Origin: Enterococcus thailandicus
GTDB taxonomy: Bacteria; Bacillota; Bacilli; Lactobacillales; Enterococcaceae
Assembly (NCBI RefSeq): GCF_001886265.1
Contig: NZ_JXLE01000006.1
Coordinates: forward strand, 101,629-165,628
DNA length: 64,000 nucleotides
Reading direction: 5' to 3'
Below the pieces are notes generated by a model. It was not told where the DNA came from and searched no databases. It saw nothing but the letters and a program-made list of their open reading frames with translations. The translations under genes and the position numbers were made by a program. This document shows positions 1 to 10,091 of the stretch, in pieces. The first letter of the stretch is position 1; each line of letters begins with the position of its first letter.

Positions 1-742
1 GTTCAATATCTGCTAAGTACTGCTCCATTGAGGCATAAGAAACTTTTACATTTGAATGATTAGTGTAGCCATATTCACTATTTCGAATACTACGAACAGG
101 TTCATGAGGATGTAGTTCATCAACGAAATAATTTGCCTCGCTTAATGGAGAAGCTCCATATAAATACGTAATCAACCAGCGATAGCGCAAAAAGTTTCTT
201 GCTACTTTTAAATACACTTCTGTTTTAAAAGCTGCAAACTCTTGAATCTCTGTTTGCTGAACAAACAGAGAACGAATTAATTCCTCACCAAATTCAAAAT
301 TAAAATGAATGCCACTGACCATTTGTTTTCGTTTACCATATTCTTTTGCTAAATAGCGACGATACAAAACATCTTCAAATGTTGCTAGTTTGGCAATCAT
401 GATTTCCTCATCTTTTTGTGGCAAAGCAGGTGGCATACTTAGTGGCCAAATCATTTCCTCATCTGACATTGACCGAGAAGTCACATCATAAATTGCATCT
501 AAATATTGAAAAAGTTCATCAATGGAATCTGTTACTGGTGTAATCATTTCCACTTGAGTCTCACTAAAATCAGTTTGAATATATGGATGATACGTGCGAT
601 CACCAAAAATAGCTGGATGATCTGTTCTTGCTAACTTTCCGTCATGTGTTACCCGTTGTCCTTCACGTTCAATTCCAAATCGAGCTTGATCGATAAACGG
701 TATCGCACTTGAATGTTCTAATAATTTTTTAAAGTTCATCAT
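1..742 (-). CDS. gshAB: Bifunctional glutamate-cysteine ligase/glutathione synthetase GshAB, N-terminal part (cut by window edge)
   Basis: The reverse strand reads an open frame from ATG at 742 (a second ATG at 739) to base 1 with no stop, about 247 residues. It starts MMNFKKLLEHSSAIPFIDQA and contains the glutamate-cysteine ligase signatures FGIEREGQR and ETQVEMITP. A GGAGG lies 7 bases before the first ATG. In streptococci and enterococci this domain is normally fused to an ATP-grasp glutathione synthetase half, which would lie beyond the window. The enzyme makes gamma-glutamylcysteine and then glutathione in the cytoplasm. Only the ligase part is visible, so the fusion is inferred from the family and genus. 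The gene follows the ftsY terminator and probably has its own promoter between 743 and 836. Confidence 0.85.
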   Translation of the reverse strand, partial: MMNFKKLLEHSSAIPFIDQARFGIEREGQRVTHDGKLARTDHPAIFGDRTYHPYIQTDFSETQVEMITPVTDSIDELFQYLDAIYDVTSRSMSDEEMIWPLSMPPALPQKDEEIMIAKLATFEDVLYRRYLAKEYGKRKQMVSGIHFNFEFGEELIRSLFVQQTEIQEFAAFKTEVYLKVARNFLRYRWLITYLYGASPLSEANYFVDELHPHEPVRSIRNSEYGYTNHSNVKVSYASMEQYLADIE

Positions 743-835
743 TACATGTCCTCCACTTCATACATTGACATTATAGTAAAAAACAATCAGAAAAAGAACG
801 ATCTTGCCTTAAAATGAGGAGATTATGAAAAACTG

Positions 836-878
836 CACAAAAAAAGAAGTATACCAGTCTTTTTCCGGCATACTTCTT
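836..878 (-). terminator. Rho-independent terminator after ftsY
   Basis: On the minus strand, AAGAAGTATGCC and GGTATACTTCTT form an almost perfect stem around a loop with a U-rich side, followed by a run of seven T. It closes the rnc-smc-HAD-ftsY operon and separates it from gshAB. Confidence 0.8.
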
Positions 879-924
879 ACATTTAAAACGTCATGTTCCC
901 ATGATTTGTTCATAAGTTAATTGA

Positions 925-1926
925 TTATTCTTCTTTCAGTAATCCTTTAAACAATCCAACAACAAAATCATTTGGATCAAACGGTTCTAGATCATCTATT
1001 CCTTCACCTAATCCAACTAATTTTACTGGTAAATGCAATTCATTTCTGATAGCTAACACAATTCCACCTTTAGCAGTTCCATCTAATTTAGTCAAAACTA
1101 GCCCAGTTACATCTGTTGTTTCTTTAAATTGTTTTGCTTGAACCATTGCATTTTGCCCTGTTGTTGCATCTAATACCAATAATGTTTCATGTGGTGCATC
1201 TGGTAGTTCACGTTGAATCACACGTTTGATTTTTTCTAACTCTTTCATCAAATTCACTTTGTTTTGCAAGCGTCCAGCTGTATCAACAAGTAAAACATCT
1301 GCTTCTTCTGCTTTGGCACGTTCCAATGCATCATAAACAACTGCTGCTGGATCGCCACCAGCATTTCCGTGAACGACTTCCACACCAGCGCGTTCACCCC
1401 AGACTACTAATTGGTCAATCGCTCCTGCACGGAATGTATCAGCTGCTGCCATCAAAACTTTTTTGCCTTCATTTTTGTATTGATGTGCAAGTTTCCCAAT
1501 GCTTGTCGTTTTACCCACACCATTCACACCAACAAAAAGCATTACCGTCAGTCCTTCTGGTTGGATATTCAACTCATTCACTTCATTAAGACCTTCTTGT
1601 TCGTACAAATCAACCAGTTTTTCAATGATGGCATTTTGAACTTCTGCTGGTTTCTTCGCATTACGCAACTTCACTTCTTGACGTAAAGACTCTGTAATTT
1701 GAATTGCTGTTTCAAAACCAACGTCCGCGCCAATCAATGTTTCTTCTAATTCTTCAAAGAAATCTTCATCAACTGTTCGGAAATTAGCAAACAATTCATT
1801 CATTCGCTCGCCAAAAGTTTTTCTCGTTTTTTCTAATCCTTTGTCATACTTTTCTTGGACTTCAACGACTTCTTCTGGTTGCTCTTCACCAGTAAACGCT
1901 CGCTTGATTTTGTCAAAAAATCCCAT
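925..1926 (-). CDS. ftsY: Signal recognition particle receptor FtsY (SRP-GTPase)
   Basis: FtsY is the receptor that docks SRP-bound ribosomes at the membrane and hands them to SecYEG. The 333-residue protein has a short acidic N-terminal segment (about 1-30), the helical N domain, and the G domain with P-loop GVNGVGKT near 133-140, DTAGRL at 215-220 and the TKLDG guanine-specificity motif at 279-283. It is short-tailed, as in most Gram-positives, and has no membrane helix. A GGGGGG ribosome-binding site precedes the ATG. It is the last gene of the rnc-smc-HAD-ftsY group, 11 bases after the HAD gene; smc-ftsY linkage is widespread in Firmicutes. Identification is secure. Confidence 0.97.
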   Translation of the reverse strand: MGFFDKIKRAFTGEEQPEEVVEVQEKYDKGLEKTRKTFGERMNELFANFRTVDEDFFEELEETLIGADVGFETAIQITESLRQEVKLRNAKKPAEVQNAIIEKLVDLYEQEGLNEVNELNIQPEGLTVMLFVGVNGVGKTTSIGKLAHQYKNEGKKVLMAAADTFRAGAIDQLVVWGERAGVEVVHGNAGGDPAAVVYDALERAKAEEADVLLVDTAGRLQNKVNLMKELEKIKRVIQRELPDAPHETLLVLDATTGQNAMVQAKQFKETTDVTGLVLTKLDGTAKGGIVLAIRNELHLPVKLVGLGEGIDDLEPFDPNDFVVGLFKGLLKEE

Positions 1927-1937
1927 TTGATTCCCCC

Positions 1938-2747
1938 CTATACTAAAACAAATTTTTCAATTGCTTGTGCAACACCGTCATCATCATTACTTGCAGTCAA
2001 ATAGTCTGCACTTTCTTTAACTAAAGGAACAGCATTTGCCATTGCGACACCCATTCCTGCATATTCAATCATTGGTAAATCATTTTCTTCATCACCAATT
2101 GCCATGACTTCTGCTTGGGTGATTCCTAGCTCTTCTGCTAATAAAGAAATTCCATACGCTTTAGTAACACCTTTTGGCATAAATTCTAGCAGCATACTAC
2201 GTGTCTTGATGATTTCAAATTGTTCATGGAACACATTTGGAATTTCTTGAATTTTTGGATCTAATTCTTCTTGTGCATAAGCAATAACTGCTTTGTTCAA
2301 AACATCCGCTTTCTTAACATCCAGTAAAGTTCCAGGACGGAAATCCAAAACTTTATTCAGCACATTATAAAGCGATTGTTTTTCAGGAGCTGTTGGTAAC
2401 TGATAAACAATCCCATCAGATAACACATCTAGTGGCAAAGACAACGCTTGTGCTAACTGGGTCAATTGCTCAACGTCTGCAATAGTCATTACTTTTTTCG
2501 CCATGATTTCGCCTGTGTCATTTTTTTGAACAAGCCCACCATTAAACGTAATGCTATAGTCACCTGAATCAAGCAAATCCAATTCCGTTAAATAATGTGC
2601 CATAGCCGCCAGTGGACGACCTGTACACAAAACAATTTTAACTCCTTGATTTTTTGCTTGCGCCAAAATTTCTTTATTTCTAGCAGAAATTTGTTTTTCT
2701 TCGTTTAGTAATGTTCCATCTAAATCAATGGCAACTAATTTAATCAT
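1938..2747 (-). CDS. Cof-type HAD-IIB sugar-phosphate phosphatase
   Basis: A 269-residue haloacid dehalogenase superfamily hydrolase. Motif I is DLDGT (nucleophile Asp8, acid/base Asp10), and the C-terminal metal motif is GDEEND at about 218-223. The large insertion between them is the C2B cap of the Cof/YidA subfamily. Such enzymes dephosphorylate sugar phosphates, flavin mononucleotide or pyridoxal phosphate with broad specificity, so the physiological substrate cannot be read from the sequence. It sits 9 bases downstream of smc and 11 upstream of ftsY, clearly in one transcript; the link to chromosome segregation or secretion is positional only. Confidence 0.9.
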   Translation of the reverse strand: MIKLVAIDLDGTLLNEEKQISARNKEILAQAKNQGVKIVLCTGRPLAAMAHYLTELDLLDSGDYSITFNGGLVQKNDTGEIMAKKVMTIADVEQLTQLAQALSLPLDVLSDGIVYQLPTAPEKQSLYNVLNKVLDFRPGTLLDVKKADVLNKAVIAYAQEELDPKIQEIPNVFHEQFEIIKTRSMLLEFMPKGVTKAYGISLLAEELGITQAEVMAIGDEENDLPMIEYAGMGVAMANAVPLVKESADYLTASNDDDGVAQAIEKFVLV

Positions 2748-2756
2748 ATTTACTTC

Positions 2757-5700
2757 CTACTCTTTCACAACAAGATTCTCATCTTCTTTAAGATCTTCCA
2801 TACGGACAGAAACGATTTTTGAAACACCTGATTCTTGCATCGTTACGCCATACAAAACATTCGCAGCTTCCATTGTTCCTTTACGGTGGGTGACCACAAT
2901 AAATTGGGTATCATTTTGGAAATTACGCAAATAGTTCCCAAAACGTGTCACGTTTGCCTCATCTAAAGCTGCTTCTACTTCATCAAGAATACAAAACGGT
3001 ACCGGACGCACACGAATGATTGAAAATAGCAAAGCAATTGCCGTCAATGCGCGCTCTCCACCAGAAAGTAGACTTAGACTTTGTAGTTTTTTACCTGGAG
3101 GTTGAACTTCGATTTCAATTCCTGTTTTTAATAAATCAGTGGGATCAGTCAAGACAAGTTCTGCTCGTCCACCGCCAAACATATTCGGAAAGACCACTTT
3201 GAATTCTTTGCGGATTGCTTCAAAAACTTCTTTGAAACGAGTGCGAACTTCATCATCCATTTCATCCATTGTATCAAATAACTGATTTTTCGCAGAAAGC
3301 AAATCATCTCTTTGAGTAGATAAAAAGGTATAACGTTCATTCACTTGTTCATATTGCTCAATGGCATTCAAGTTAACTGGTCCTAGTGCTTCAATACTTC
3401 GTTTCAATGTCGCTACTTTTTCTTTGCTACCGGAAACATCTACTGTTGGTTGATAATCAATCACAGCTTTCTCAAAAGTCATTTGATATTCTGTTTCTAA
3501 ATACGTAACGTGCTGATCTAGTAGCATCTCTGCACGATCTTTTTTCACTTCAAGTTTTGATTGCTCAGTCAAGCGAACTTTGTGTTCTTGGTTTTGTTGT
3601 GCCAATACTTCTGCTAGCTGGTCAATTTCTTTTTGTGTTGTGTCACGGGTTGCTTTCACTTCCTGAAGTTCAGCTTGTAGCTGTTCACGTTGCACAGATA
3701 ATTCACGAATTTTTTCGTCTAAGCTTTCTTCTGTCAACTCATGATCAGAAAAGTTTGCCGTTAACGCAGCTAGCTGTTGTTCTAAACTTGTCTGGCGTTC
3801 CATTGCCTCTGTTTTTTGGACACGTGCACCACGTAACTGGATCTGCAAGTGATTAAACTGTTCTTTTAATACGGCAAGATCCGCTTGTTCTTGCGCTTTT
3901 TGTCCTTGGATTTGCGCGCGACGAGCTTCCATTTGATCGCTTTCTTGACTTAAAGATTTGATTTCTTCGTCAATTTTCGTGCGTTGTTCTTCCAATTCTT
4001 GTTGCTTCGTTGCTAATTCTGTACGTTGTTTTTCATAAGTTTCGATAAATTGATTTAACTCACGTGTCTCAAAATTAGAAATCTGTTGTTCTTTTTCAAA
4101 ACGTGTTAAATCATTTGAGATATTTTGAAGTTTATTTGCAACTTCTTGTTCTTCGAAACGCAACTGTTCCATAACACTTCGGGCAGCTTCGTATTCTTCA
4201 CTAAGTGTCGTAACTTTTTCTTGTAAAGCTTGAACTTTCTTTTCTTGAACTTGTAGTTCTTGATTTGCTTGGTCAAACTCACTAGTCAATTGTTTCAATT
4301 CTTGATTTTGAGCGAATAAACTTCCTTGGTTTCCACGCTTATTGGCTCCGCCTGTCATTGAACCACCTGCGTTCATAACGTCTCCCTCTAAAGAAACCAC
4401 ACGATATTGATAATGAATCGTTTGTGCAATCGTATTAGCACTAGCTAGGTCTTTTGCTAAAAGGATCGTTCCCAATAAATTATTCACTACTGATTGGACT
4501 GCATCTGGGTAAGTCACTCGTTCACTTGCTACGCCTAAAAAGCCCTCGATAGTAGCTGCTTGTGCCGCAACATGAGCAGGTAATTGACGTGGTTTAATCG
4601 TTGTCAATGGTAAGAAAGTTGCACGTCCACCTTTTTGTTGCTTCAAATAAGTGATTGCTTGTCTTGCATCCACTTCATTTTCAACAATAATATGTTGTGC
4701 AGCTCCTCCTAATGCGGTTTCGATTGCTAAAGTGAAATCAGCTGGAACATCAATTAGTTCTGCGACTGCACCTACAACGCCAGATAATTGTTGCTTGTGT
4801 TGTAACACTAAACGTACACCTTGATAAAAGCCAAAATAGTTTTCTTGGATTTCTTGTAAACTCTTTTGTCGTGCACGTAATTGTTGCACCTGATTCATCA
4901 ATTGATACATTTTTGGGTGTTCAGTATTCAACTGTTCTTGGAATTTCTTTCCTTCTGTCTGAATAGCTGTCACTTTTGTTTTTGTTTCTTCTGATGATTG
5001 AGTCAGTTTCGTTTGTTGCTCCACTAATTCTGCTTTTTTTGCCGACAATTCTGCAACAGTTGCTTGAACTTCTGTTTGCTTTGCCAATGTTTGTTGGCTC
5101 TTTGCTGTCTCTTGCTGATACTGACGTTCTAAGTATTTCAATTCATTTCCGACAGCTGCTTGTTCTTGCATTAAATCGACATATTGATCGCGTAATTCGG
5201 CTAATAATTCTTTTGTCGATTTTTGATATTTTTCAAGTTCCTGTTGGGTTACCATCAATTGTGCTTCTGCTTGCTGGATTTCCGCTTCTTTTTTATCAAC
5301 ATCTTTTGTTAAACTAGCTTGTTGTTTTTCAAAGTGTTGAACTTTTTTCTGTGCTTCCGCTAAAGATGCTTGATATTCTTGTGTACTTTGTTTGGTATGC
5401 TTTGAGCGTTCCAGTAAAACATCTTTTTGTCCTTCTGTTTGCTTTAGGCTTTCTGACAAAGCAAGTAATTTTTGCTGATTCTTTTCAATCAAACGATCAG
5501 CTTGCGCATTTTGTTTACGCCAAGTTGCCAGAGTTGATTCACGCACTTGGATTTGCTCGGTTACGGTCGCTAACTCTTGATTAAATTGCTTTAGTTCAGC
5601 TTCTCGTTGGGTCCACTCAGTTCTTGCCGCTTTGATTTCTGCAATCATTAGAGCAATATCTGTTTCGGTCAATTCTTCTTTTAAGCGTAAAAACTCCTTT

Positions 5701-6335
5701 GCTGCCTTACTTTGAGTAGCTAAAGGAGTTAGCTGTTCTTCTAATTCATAGATAATATCTTGAACTCGGCTAAGGTTATCTTCTGTTTCAAAAAGCTTTT
5801 GTTCTGCTTTTTTCTTACGTTGTTTATACTTTAAAACACCCGCTGCTTCTTCAAAGATTCCACGACGATCTTCTGGTTTGCTACTAAAAATCGCTTCAAC
5901 TTTTCCCTGTGAGATAATTGAAAAAGATTCTTTTCCTAAGCCAGAATCTAAAAACAACTCTTGGATATCTTTCAACCGACAAGATTGTTTATTGATAAAA
6001 AAATCGCTTTCTCCTGTTCGACGGTAGCGACGTGTCACACTTATTTCATTGTATTCCAATGGTAGATAATGGTCTTCATTATCTAAAATGACCGTTACTT
6101 CTGCTACGTTTAGTTGTTTACGAGAATCTGAACCTGCAAAAATAATATCTGGCATTTTTCCACCACGTAAACTTTTTGCTGATTGTTCACCTAAGACCCA
6201 GCGAATGGCTTCCGTGATGTTACTTTTTCCGCTACCATTGGGGCCAACAACTGCTGTGACACTGTTTTCGAAGTCAATCACTGTTTTATCAGCGAATGAC
6301 TTGAATCCAGCGATTTCAATTCGTTTCAAATACAC
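2757..6335 (-). CDS. smc: Chromosome segregation ATPase SMC
   Basis: A 1192-residue structural-maintenance-of-chromosomes protein, the ring-forming ATPase that with ScpA/ScpB compacts and separates replicated origins. The N-terminal head carries Walker A GPNGSGKS at 31-38. Two very long, Gln- and Glu-rich coiled coils follow, interrupted by the hinge near residues 515-660 (GGSMTGGANKRG closes it). The C-terminal head has the ABC signature LSGGERALTA and Walker B ILDEVEAALDEAN. Length is normal for Firmicutes. The gene starts 16 bases after the rnc stop and is cotranscribed with rnc, as in Bacillus. All motifs are intact. Confidence 0.98.
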   Translation of the reverse strand: MYLKRIEIAGFKSFADKTVIDFENSVTAVVGPNGSGKSNITEAIRWVLGEQSAKSLRGGKMPDIIFAGSDSRKQLNVAEVTVILDNEDHYLPLEYNEISVTRRYRRTGESDFFINKQSCRLKDIQELFLDSGLGKESFSIISQGKVEAIFSSKPEDRRGIFEEAAGVLKYKQRKKKAEQKLFETEDNLSRVQDIIYELEEQLTPLATQSKAAKEFLRLKEELTETDIALMIAEIKAARTEWTQREAELKQFNQELATVTEQIQVRESTLATWRKQNAQADRLIEKNQQKLLALSESLKQTEGQKDVLLERSKHTKQSTQEYQASLAEAQKKVQHFEKQQASLTKDVDKKEAEIQQAEAQLMVTQQELEKYQKSTKELLAELRDQYVDLMQEQAAVGNELKYLERQYQQETAKSQQTLAKQTEVQATVAELSAKKAELVEQQTKLTQSSEETKTKVTAIQTEGKKFQEQLNTEHPKMYQLMNQVQQLRARQKSLQEIQENYFGFYQGVRLVLQHKQQLSGVVGAVAELIDVPADFTLAIETALGGAAQHIIVENEVDARQAITYLKQQKGGRATFLPLTTIKPRQLPAHVAAQAATIEGFLGVASERVTYPDAVQSVVNNLLGTILLAKDLASANTIAQTIHYQYRVVSLEGDVMNAGGSMTGGANKRGNQGSLFAQNQELKQLTSEFDQANQELQVQEKKVQALQEKVTTLSEEYEAARSVMEQLRFEEQEVANKLQNISNDLTRFEKEQQISNFETRELNQFIETYEKQRTELATKQQELEEQRTKIDEEIKSLSQESDQMEARRAQIQGQKAQEQADLAVLKEQFNHLQIQLRGARVQKTEAMERQTSLEQQLAALTANFSDHELTEESLDEKIRELSVQREQLQAELQEVKATRDTTQKEIDQLAEVLAQQNQEHKVRLTEQSKLEVKKDRAEMLLDQHVTYLETEYQMTFEKAVIDYQPTVDVSGSKEKVATLKRSIEALGPVNLNAIEQYEQVNERYTFLSTQRDDLLSAKNQLFDTMDEMDDEVRTRFKEVFEAIRKEFKVVFPNMFGGGRAELVLTDPTDLLKTGIEIEVQPPGKKLQSLSLLSGGERALTAIALLFSIIRVRPVPFCILDEVEAALDEANVTRFGNYLRNFQNDTQFIVVTHRKGTMEAANVLYGVTMQESGVSKIVSVRMEDLKEDENLVVKE

Positions 6336-6351
6336 GAAAGCTTTCCCTCAC

Positions 6352-7044
6352 TTACTCTTCCAAGGCTGCTAATGCATTTTCAGCGGCAGCTTGTTCTGCT
6401 AATTTTTTTGATTTTCCTTGGCCCGTACCAATCAATTGATCATCAACATAGACTTCAATCCAAAAAATACGTTCATGGGCTGGTCCTTCTTCTTTAATCA
6501 AGCGATATTCAATAAAAACATCCCCTGATTTTTGCAAGACTTCTTGCAATTTGGTTTTGTGATCCATCTCATGTGAAAAAGCACCTGCTTTGACTTTTGG
6601 GAAGATAACTTGCTTGATGAATGCATGCGCTACTTCGAAGCCTTGGTCCAAATATAAAGCACCTAGAAAAGCTTCAAATAGGTCACATAATAACGCAGGA
6701 CGTGTTCGTCCACCAGAGTTTTCTTCACCTTTACCTAACATGACGTGTTGATCAAAATGACATTCTTTTGCGAATTTTGATAAACTGTCTTCACGAACGA
6801 TTGCTGCACGCATTTTTGTTAATTTTCCTTCTGGTAAATCGGGATACAAGCGATACAAATACTGAGAAACCATTAATTCTAACACTGCATCTCCCAAAAA
6901 TTCTAAACGTTCATTGTCTGATAGGTGTAGATTGCGATGCTCATTCACATAGGATGAATGGGTAAAAGCTTGTTCAAGTAAATTTAGATCGTGAAAAACG
7001 ATTGTATATTTTTCTTTAAGTTCTTTTGTCAGCTGATTGTCCAT
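6352..7044 (-). CDS. rnc: Ribonuclease III
   Basis: RNase III cuts double-stranded RNA in rRNA precursors and structured mRNAs. The catalytic domain holds the signature NERLEFLGDA at about 44-53 and a second acidic cluster LCDLFEAFLGA; a double-stranded-RNA-binding domain occupies about 157-228 (KLQEVLQK to KKLAEQAAAENAL). I chose ATG 7044 (MDNQLTKELK, 230 aa) because AAAGGA lies 9 bases upstream; an in-frame ATG at 7053 abuts that site and longer upstream extensions lack family similarity. First gene of the rnc-smc-HAD-ftsY operon. Confidence 0.95.
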   Translation of the reverse strand: MDNQLTKELKEKYTIVFHDLNLLEQAFTHSSYVNEHRNLHLSDNERLEFLGDAVLELMVSQYLYRLYPDLPEGKLTKMRAAIVREDSLSKFAKECHFDQHVMLGKGEENSGGRTRPALLCDLFEAFLGALYLDQGFEVAHAFIKQVIFPKVKAGAFSHEMDHKTKLQEVLQKSGDVFIEYRLIKEEGPAHERIFWIEVYVDDQLIGTGQGKSKKLAEQAAAENALAALEE

Positions 7045-7084
7045 TTTCCACATTCCTTTTATAGGATATTTTTCATACTTCCTT

Positions 7085-7113
7085 ATTATACTGGTTTTTT
7101 GATAATTTTGAAA
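7085..7113 (-). promoter_or_regulatory. Putative sigma-A promoter of the rnc-smc-ftsY operon
   Basis: A perfect TATAAT (minus strand, 7090-7085) lies about 40 bases before the rnc start. The best -35 at 17 bases spacing is TTTCAA, which is weak. The rest of the 7045-7345 spacer holds the opp terminator and no recognisable gene. Confidence 0.5.
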
Positions 7114-7262
7114 TGTTTGACTAAAAAGTAAGAAAGCTTTAAGAAAAAGGCTGTCGTTCAAAACGGGTTGCTTTACTAATTGGGATTTTTTAGAAAAGGT
7201 TGCTTAAATTTTTGAACAGCTTTGTTCTAATCTGTCACTCTTTTTTCCTTTTAGTATCCAAC

Positions 7263-7300
7263 AAAAAAATAAGGTCAACCAGCAAGTGATTGACCTTATT
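7263..7300 (-). terminator. Terminator of the opp operon
   Basis: On the minus strand, AATAAGGTCAA pairs with TTGACCTTATT around an 11-base loop, followed by seven T. It lies 45 bases beyond the oppA stop. Confidence 0.85.
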
Positions 7301-7345
7301 CATTGTAAAATTATAAACGAAAATAGTTTCTGTTAAAAATTTTGA

Positions 7346-9124
7346 TTAGCGTGAAGCATCTGTTACAGAAACTTCTGCCCAAGGATTACGTTCGTCGTAT
7401 GCCCAGTTCCAGTCTTTTACGCGATCATTCACAGGTAAGACTTCATTACGGAATAATGTTGGAATTGCAAAAGCTTCTTTAAACGCATATTCTTGCCATT
7501 TTTGGTATGCTTCTTTTTGGAAATCTGCATCAAACGCATCACTTGAATTGATTGCATCAATTAATTTTGTGTTTTCTTCAGATTCGTAACGAGTGTAGTT
7601 GAATGCTGCATTTGGTCCCCATAGTCCACTTGGATTTGGATCAGTTCCTGTATTCCAAGCTGCTTGATAAACATCAATTTCAGGATCATCATTTTTTAGT
7701 TTGTCATAGAATGAGTTAAACTCAATTAGACGTCCAGTTGTGTATTCAACATTTAAACCAATTTGTTTCCATTGTTGTACATAGTAATCAGCTAATGGTT
7801 GTGCTGTTTCGCCACCTGACATTGAAGCAAATTTGATTGTGAATTCTTTGCCATCTTTGTCTTCGCGAATACCATCGCCATCAACATCTTTGAATCCTGC
7901 GTCATCTAATAATTTGTTTGCTTTATCAATATCTTGTGTATAACCTTTTAGTTTAGAATCATGGTAAGATTCGAACACTGGAGGAATCAATGACGTTGCG
8001 TTGCTTCTTAAACCAGCGTAGAATTTGCTACCAACAGAGTCATTATCTAAAGCGTAACCCATCGCTTGACGTAATGATTTGTCAGCCATTTTTGAATTAG
8101 GATCGTATTCAACTGTGCTTTCTTCGTTGTTCCATTTACCTAATTTAAATCCAAGGTAAGTGTATGAAGTTTGTTCACGCCCTAAGTTTGTATAGCCTTC
8201 AATATCTTTATATGTTTCGTAAGTATCTGTTGGCATTTGGAAAATCATGTCATACAACTTAGAGTTCAATGCTTCTGTTGCACTAGCTGTTTGCACTGAC
8301 TTCATTGTGATTTTTTTCAATTTTGGTTTGCCATTCCAATAGTACTCATTTGGCAAGTATTCTACTGATTCACCAGCAACAATATTACTCATGTAATAAG
8401 GACCAAAAGTTACAGGGTGTTTACGAACTTGATCACTTGATTCCATGTCTTTGATTGCTACGCCTTCAAGTGTATGTTTTGGAGCAGCATATGAGTAAAC
8501 ACCACCGCCGGCTTGTAACATACTTGGCTCAACTTTTTTATATTCAATTTCAACTGTTTTGTCATCTACTTTTTTGATTCCAGAAATCGTATCTGCTTTG
8601 CCATCATGATATTCTTCCATACCAATTACATTACGGAAAGTATCGTCATAACGAATACCTGTATAGTCTTTGTGACCAATGATTTCGTAAGAGAAAATTA
8701 CGTCATCCGCCGTAACGTCCACTCCGTCAGACCACTTCACATTGTCTTTCAGTTTGATTGTCGCAACTTTTTTATCTTGGTCTAAGTCTAAAGTAGCTGC
8801 TCCATCATCAGTGATTTTGAAATCTGTATCATTTGAGAATAATGCTTCATGTGATGGTGCCATGAATGCCGCATCAAACGCATCTTGATAGAATTCCCAT
8901 TGGAACAACCCAGCGAATTGACTATCTGTTGCAACTGCGGCTTCTAATTCACCATCTTCAATTGCATCTTTATCATTTTTTGTTGCAAGTGGGAATGATA
9001 AAGCTTGGCTATCCCCTTTATCTCCTGAAGCATTTCCAGAAGAATCAGTACCGCTGCCGCCGCCACAAGCTGCTAGTGTTACGACAGATAACAATGTTAC
9101 TACTCCAAAAATCGTTTTCTTCAT
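7346..9124 (-). CDS. oppA: Oligopeptide-binding lipoprotein OppA
   Basis: A 592-residue extracellular solute-binding protein, family 5, that captures peptides for the OppBCDF importer. The signal peptide ends in the lipobox LAAC with the lipidated Cys20, followed by a Gly/Ser/Asp-rich linker; the mature protein is a long SBP_bac_5 domain, typical for oligopeptide rather than dipeptide binding. It is the last gene of oppDFBCA, a position that lets it be terminated separately and made in excess. In enterococci such OppA proteins can also take up sex pheromones or signalling peptides, but no specificity can be read here. Confidence 0.93.
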   Translation of the reverse strand: MKKTIFGVVTLLSVVTLAACGGGSGTDSSGNASGDKGDSQALSFPLATKNDKDAIEDGELEAAVATDSQFAGLFQWEFYQDAFDAAFMAPSHEALFSNDTDFKITDDGAATLDLDQDKKVATIKLKDNVKWSDGVDVTADDVIFSYEIIGHKDYTGIRYDDTFRNVIGMEEYHDGKADTISGIKKVDDKTVEIEYKKVEPSMLQAGGGVYSYAAPKHTLEGVAIKDMESSDQVRKHPVTFGPYYMSNIVAGESVEYLPNEYYWNGKPKLKKITMKSVQTASATEALNSKLYDMIFQMPTDTYETYKDIEGYTNLGREQTSYTYLGFKLGKWNNEESTVEYDPNSKMADKSLRQAMGYALDNDSVGSKFYAGLRSNATSLIPPVFESYHDSKLKGYTQDIDKANKLLDDAGFKDVDGDGIREDKDGKEFTIKFASMSGGETAQPLADYYVQQWKQIGLNVEYTTGRLIEFNSFYDKLKNDDPEIDVYQAAWNTGTDPNPSGLWGPNAAFNYTRYESEENTKLIDAINSSDAFDADFQKEAYQKWQEYAFKEAFAIPTLFRNEVLPVNDRVKDWNWAYDERNPWAEVSVTDASR

Positions 9125-9147
9125 TCCTATATCCCCCTTATTTCGTT

Positions 9148-10062
9148 CTATCCTAAACGTTGACGCGCATCAGCAGAACGCTTAAATGCTTGACCAACAT
9201 AGTTTATACACAACATCAAAACTAGAATTAGCATTGACGCGGGTAACCAGATCCATTGACGATTTACTAACACTTCACCACTACTTGCGTAACCAATTAA
9301 AGTTCCTAAACTTGGTACATTCGTAGGTAATCCAAATCCTAAGAAAGTCAAAGTAGTTTCAATTCCAATATTTGCTGCAAAGTTCATCGTTAAGTTGGTA
9401 ATAATCAATGAACTTAAATTGGGCATAATTTCACGGAACATGATTTTAAAATCACTTGTTCCCATTGTTTTCGATGCACTGACGTAATCACGTCTTGCTT
9501 CTGATAATGTTTTACTTCTAAAGAGTCGCGCTTTCGCTACCCAGTAGAATGCACTCATGATAAAAATGAATGACCAAACATTGTATTTAGGAATAATTGA
9601 AACAAATACGATAATAATCAGCATAATTGGTAAAATCATGACGAAATCAACGATTCGCATCAATATATTATCAATCATTCCACCGTAATACCCAGAAATG
9701 ATTCCTAATCCTACCCCGATGATCGAAGTAATGATCGTAATCGCAAAACCAATTAAAACAGAGTTTCTAGCACCAATCACTAATTGACCGAATACATCTC
9801 GGCCACCTTCATCTGCGCCAAGCAAGAACTTATGACCTTGAGTAGAAATCGCTCCAGGTTCAGCGTATTTATCAAAAATACTTACATACATTACTTTATC
9901 TTGATCTGTTAAAATAGCGCCAATAAAGACAAACAATAATAAAAGAACTAACAAGCCCAATGAAAACATGGCTATTTTGTCTTTTTTAAATTCACGTGCA
10001 ATCATGCGCAGGCCCATTGGTGGGACACTTTCTTGCGCTACGACATCTTTCTTTTCACTCAT
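9148..10062 (-). CDS. oppC: Oligopeptide ABC transporter permease OppC
   Basis: Inner-membrane permease, about 304 residues, with an N-terminal cytoplasmic tail, one early membrane helix (MFSLGLLVLLLLFVF region), an extracellular segment, and five further helices of the BPD_transp_1 fold. The EAA loop for contact with the ATPases is around YVSASKTMGTSDFKIMFREI. I chose ATG 10062 (MSEKKDVV) because GGAGG is 9 bases away; the in-frame ATG at 10071 touches that site. It pairs with OppB to form the channel. Cotranscribed between oppB and oppA. Confidence 0.93.
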   Translation of the reverse strand: MSEKKDVVAQESVPPMGLRMIAREFKKDKIAMFSLGLLVLLLLFVFIGAILTDQDKVMYVSIFDKYAEPGAISTQGHKFLLGADEGGRDVFGQLVIGARNSVLIGFAITIITSIIGVGLGIISGYYGGMIDNILMRIVDFVMILPIMLIIIVFVSIIPKYNVWSFIFIMSAFYWVAKARLFRSKTLSEARRDYVSASKTMGTSDFKIMFREIMPNLSSLIITNLTMNFAANIGIETTLTFLGFGLPTNVPSLGTLIGYASSGEVLVNRQWIWLPASMLILVLMLCINYVGQAFKRSADARQRLG

Positions 10063-10091
10063 TTGACTCATCCTCCTTTTTTGATTGATTT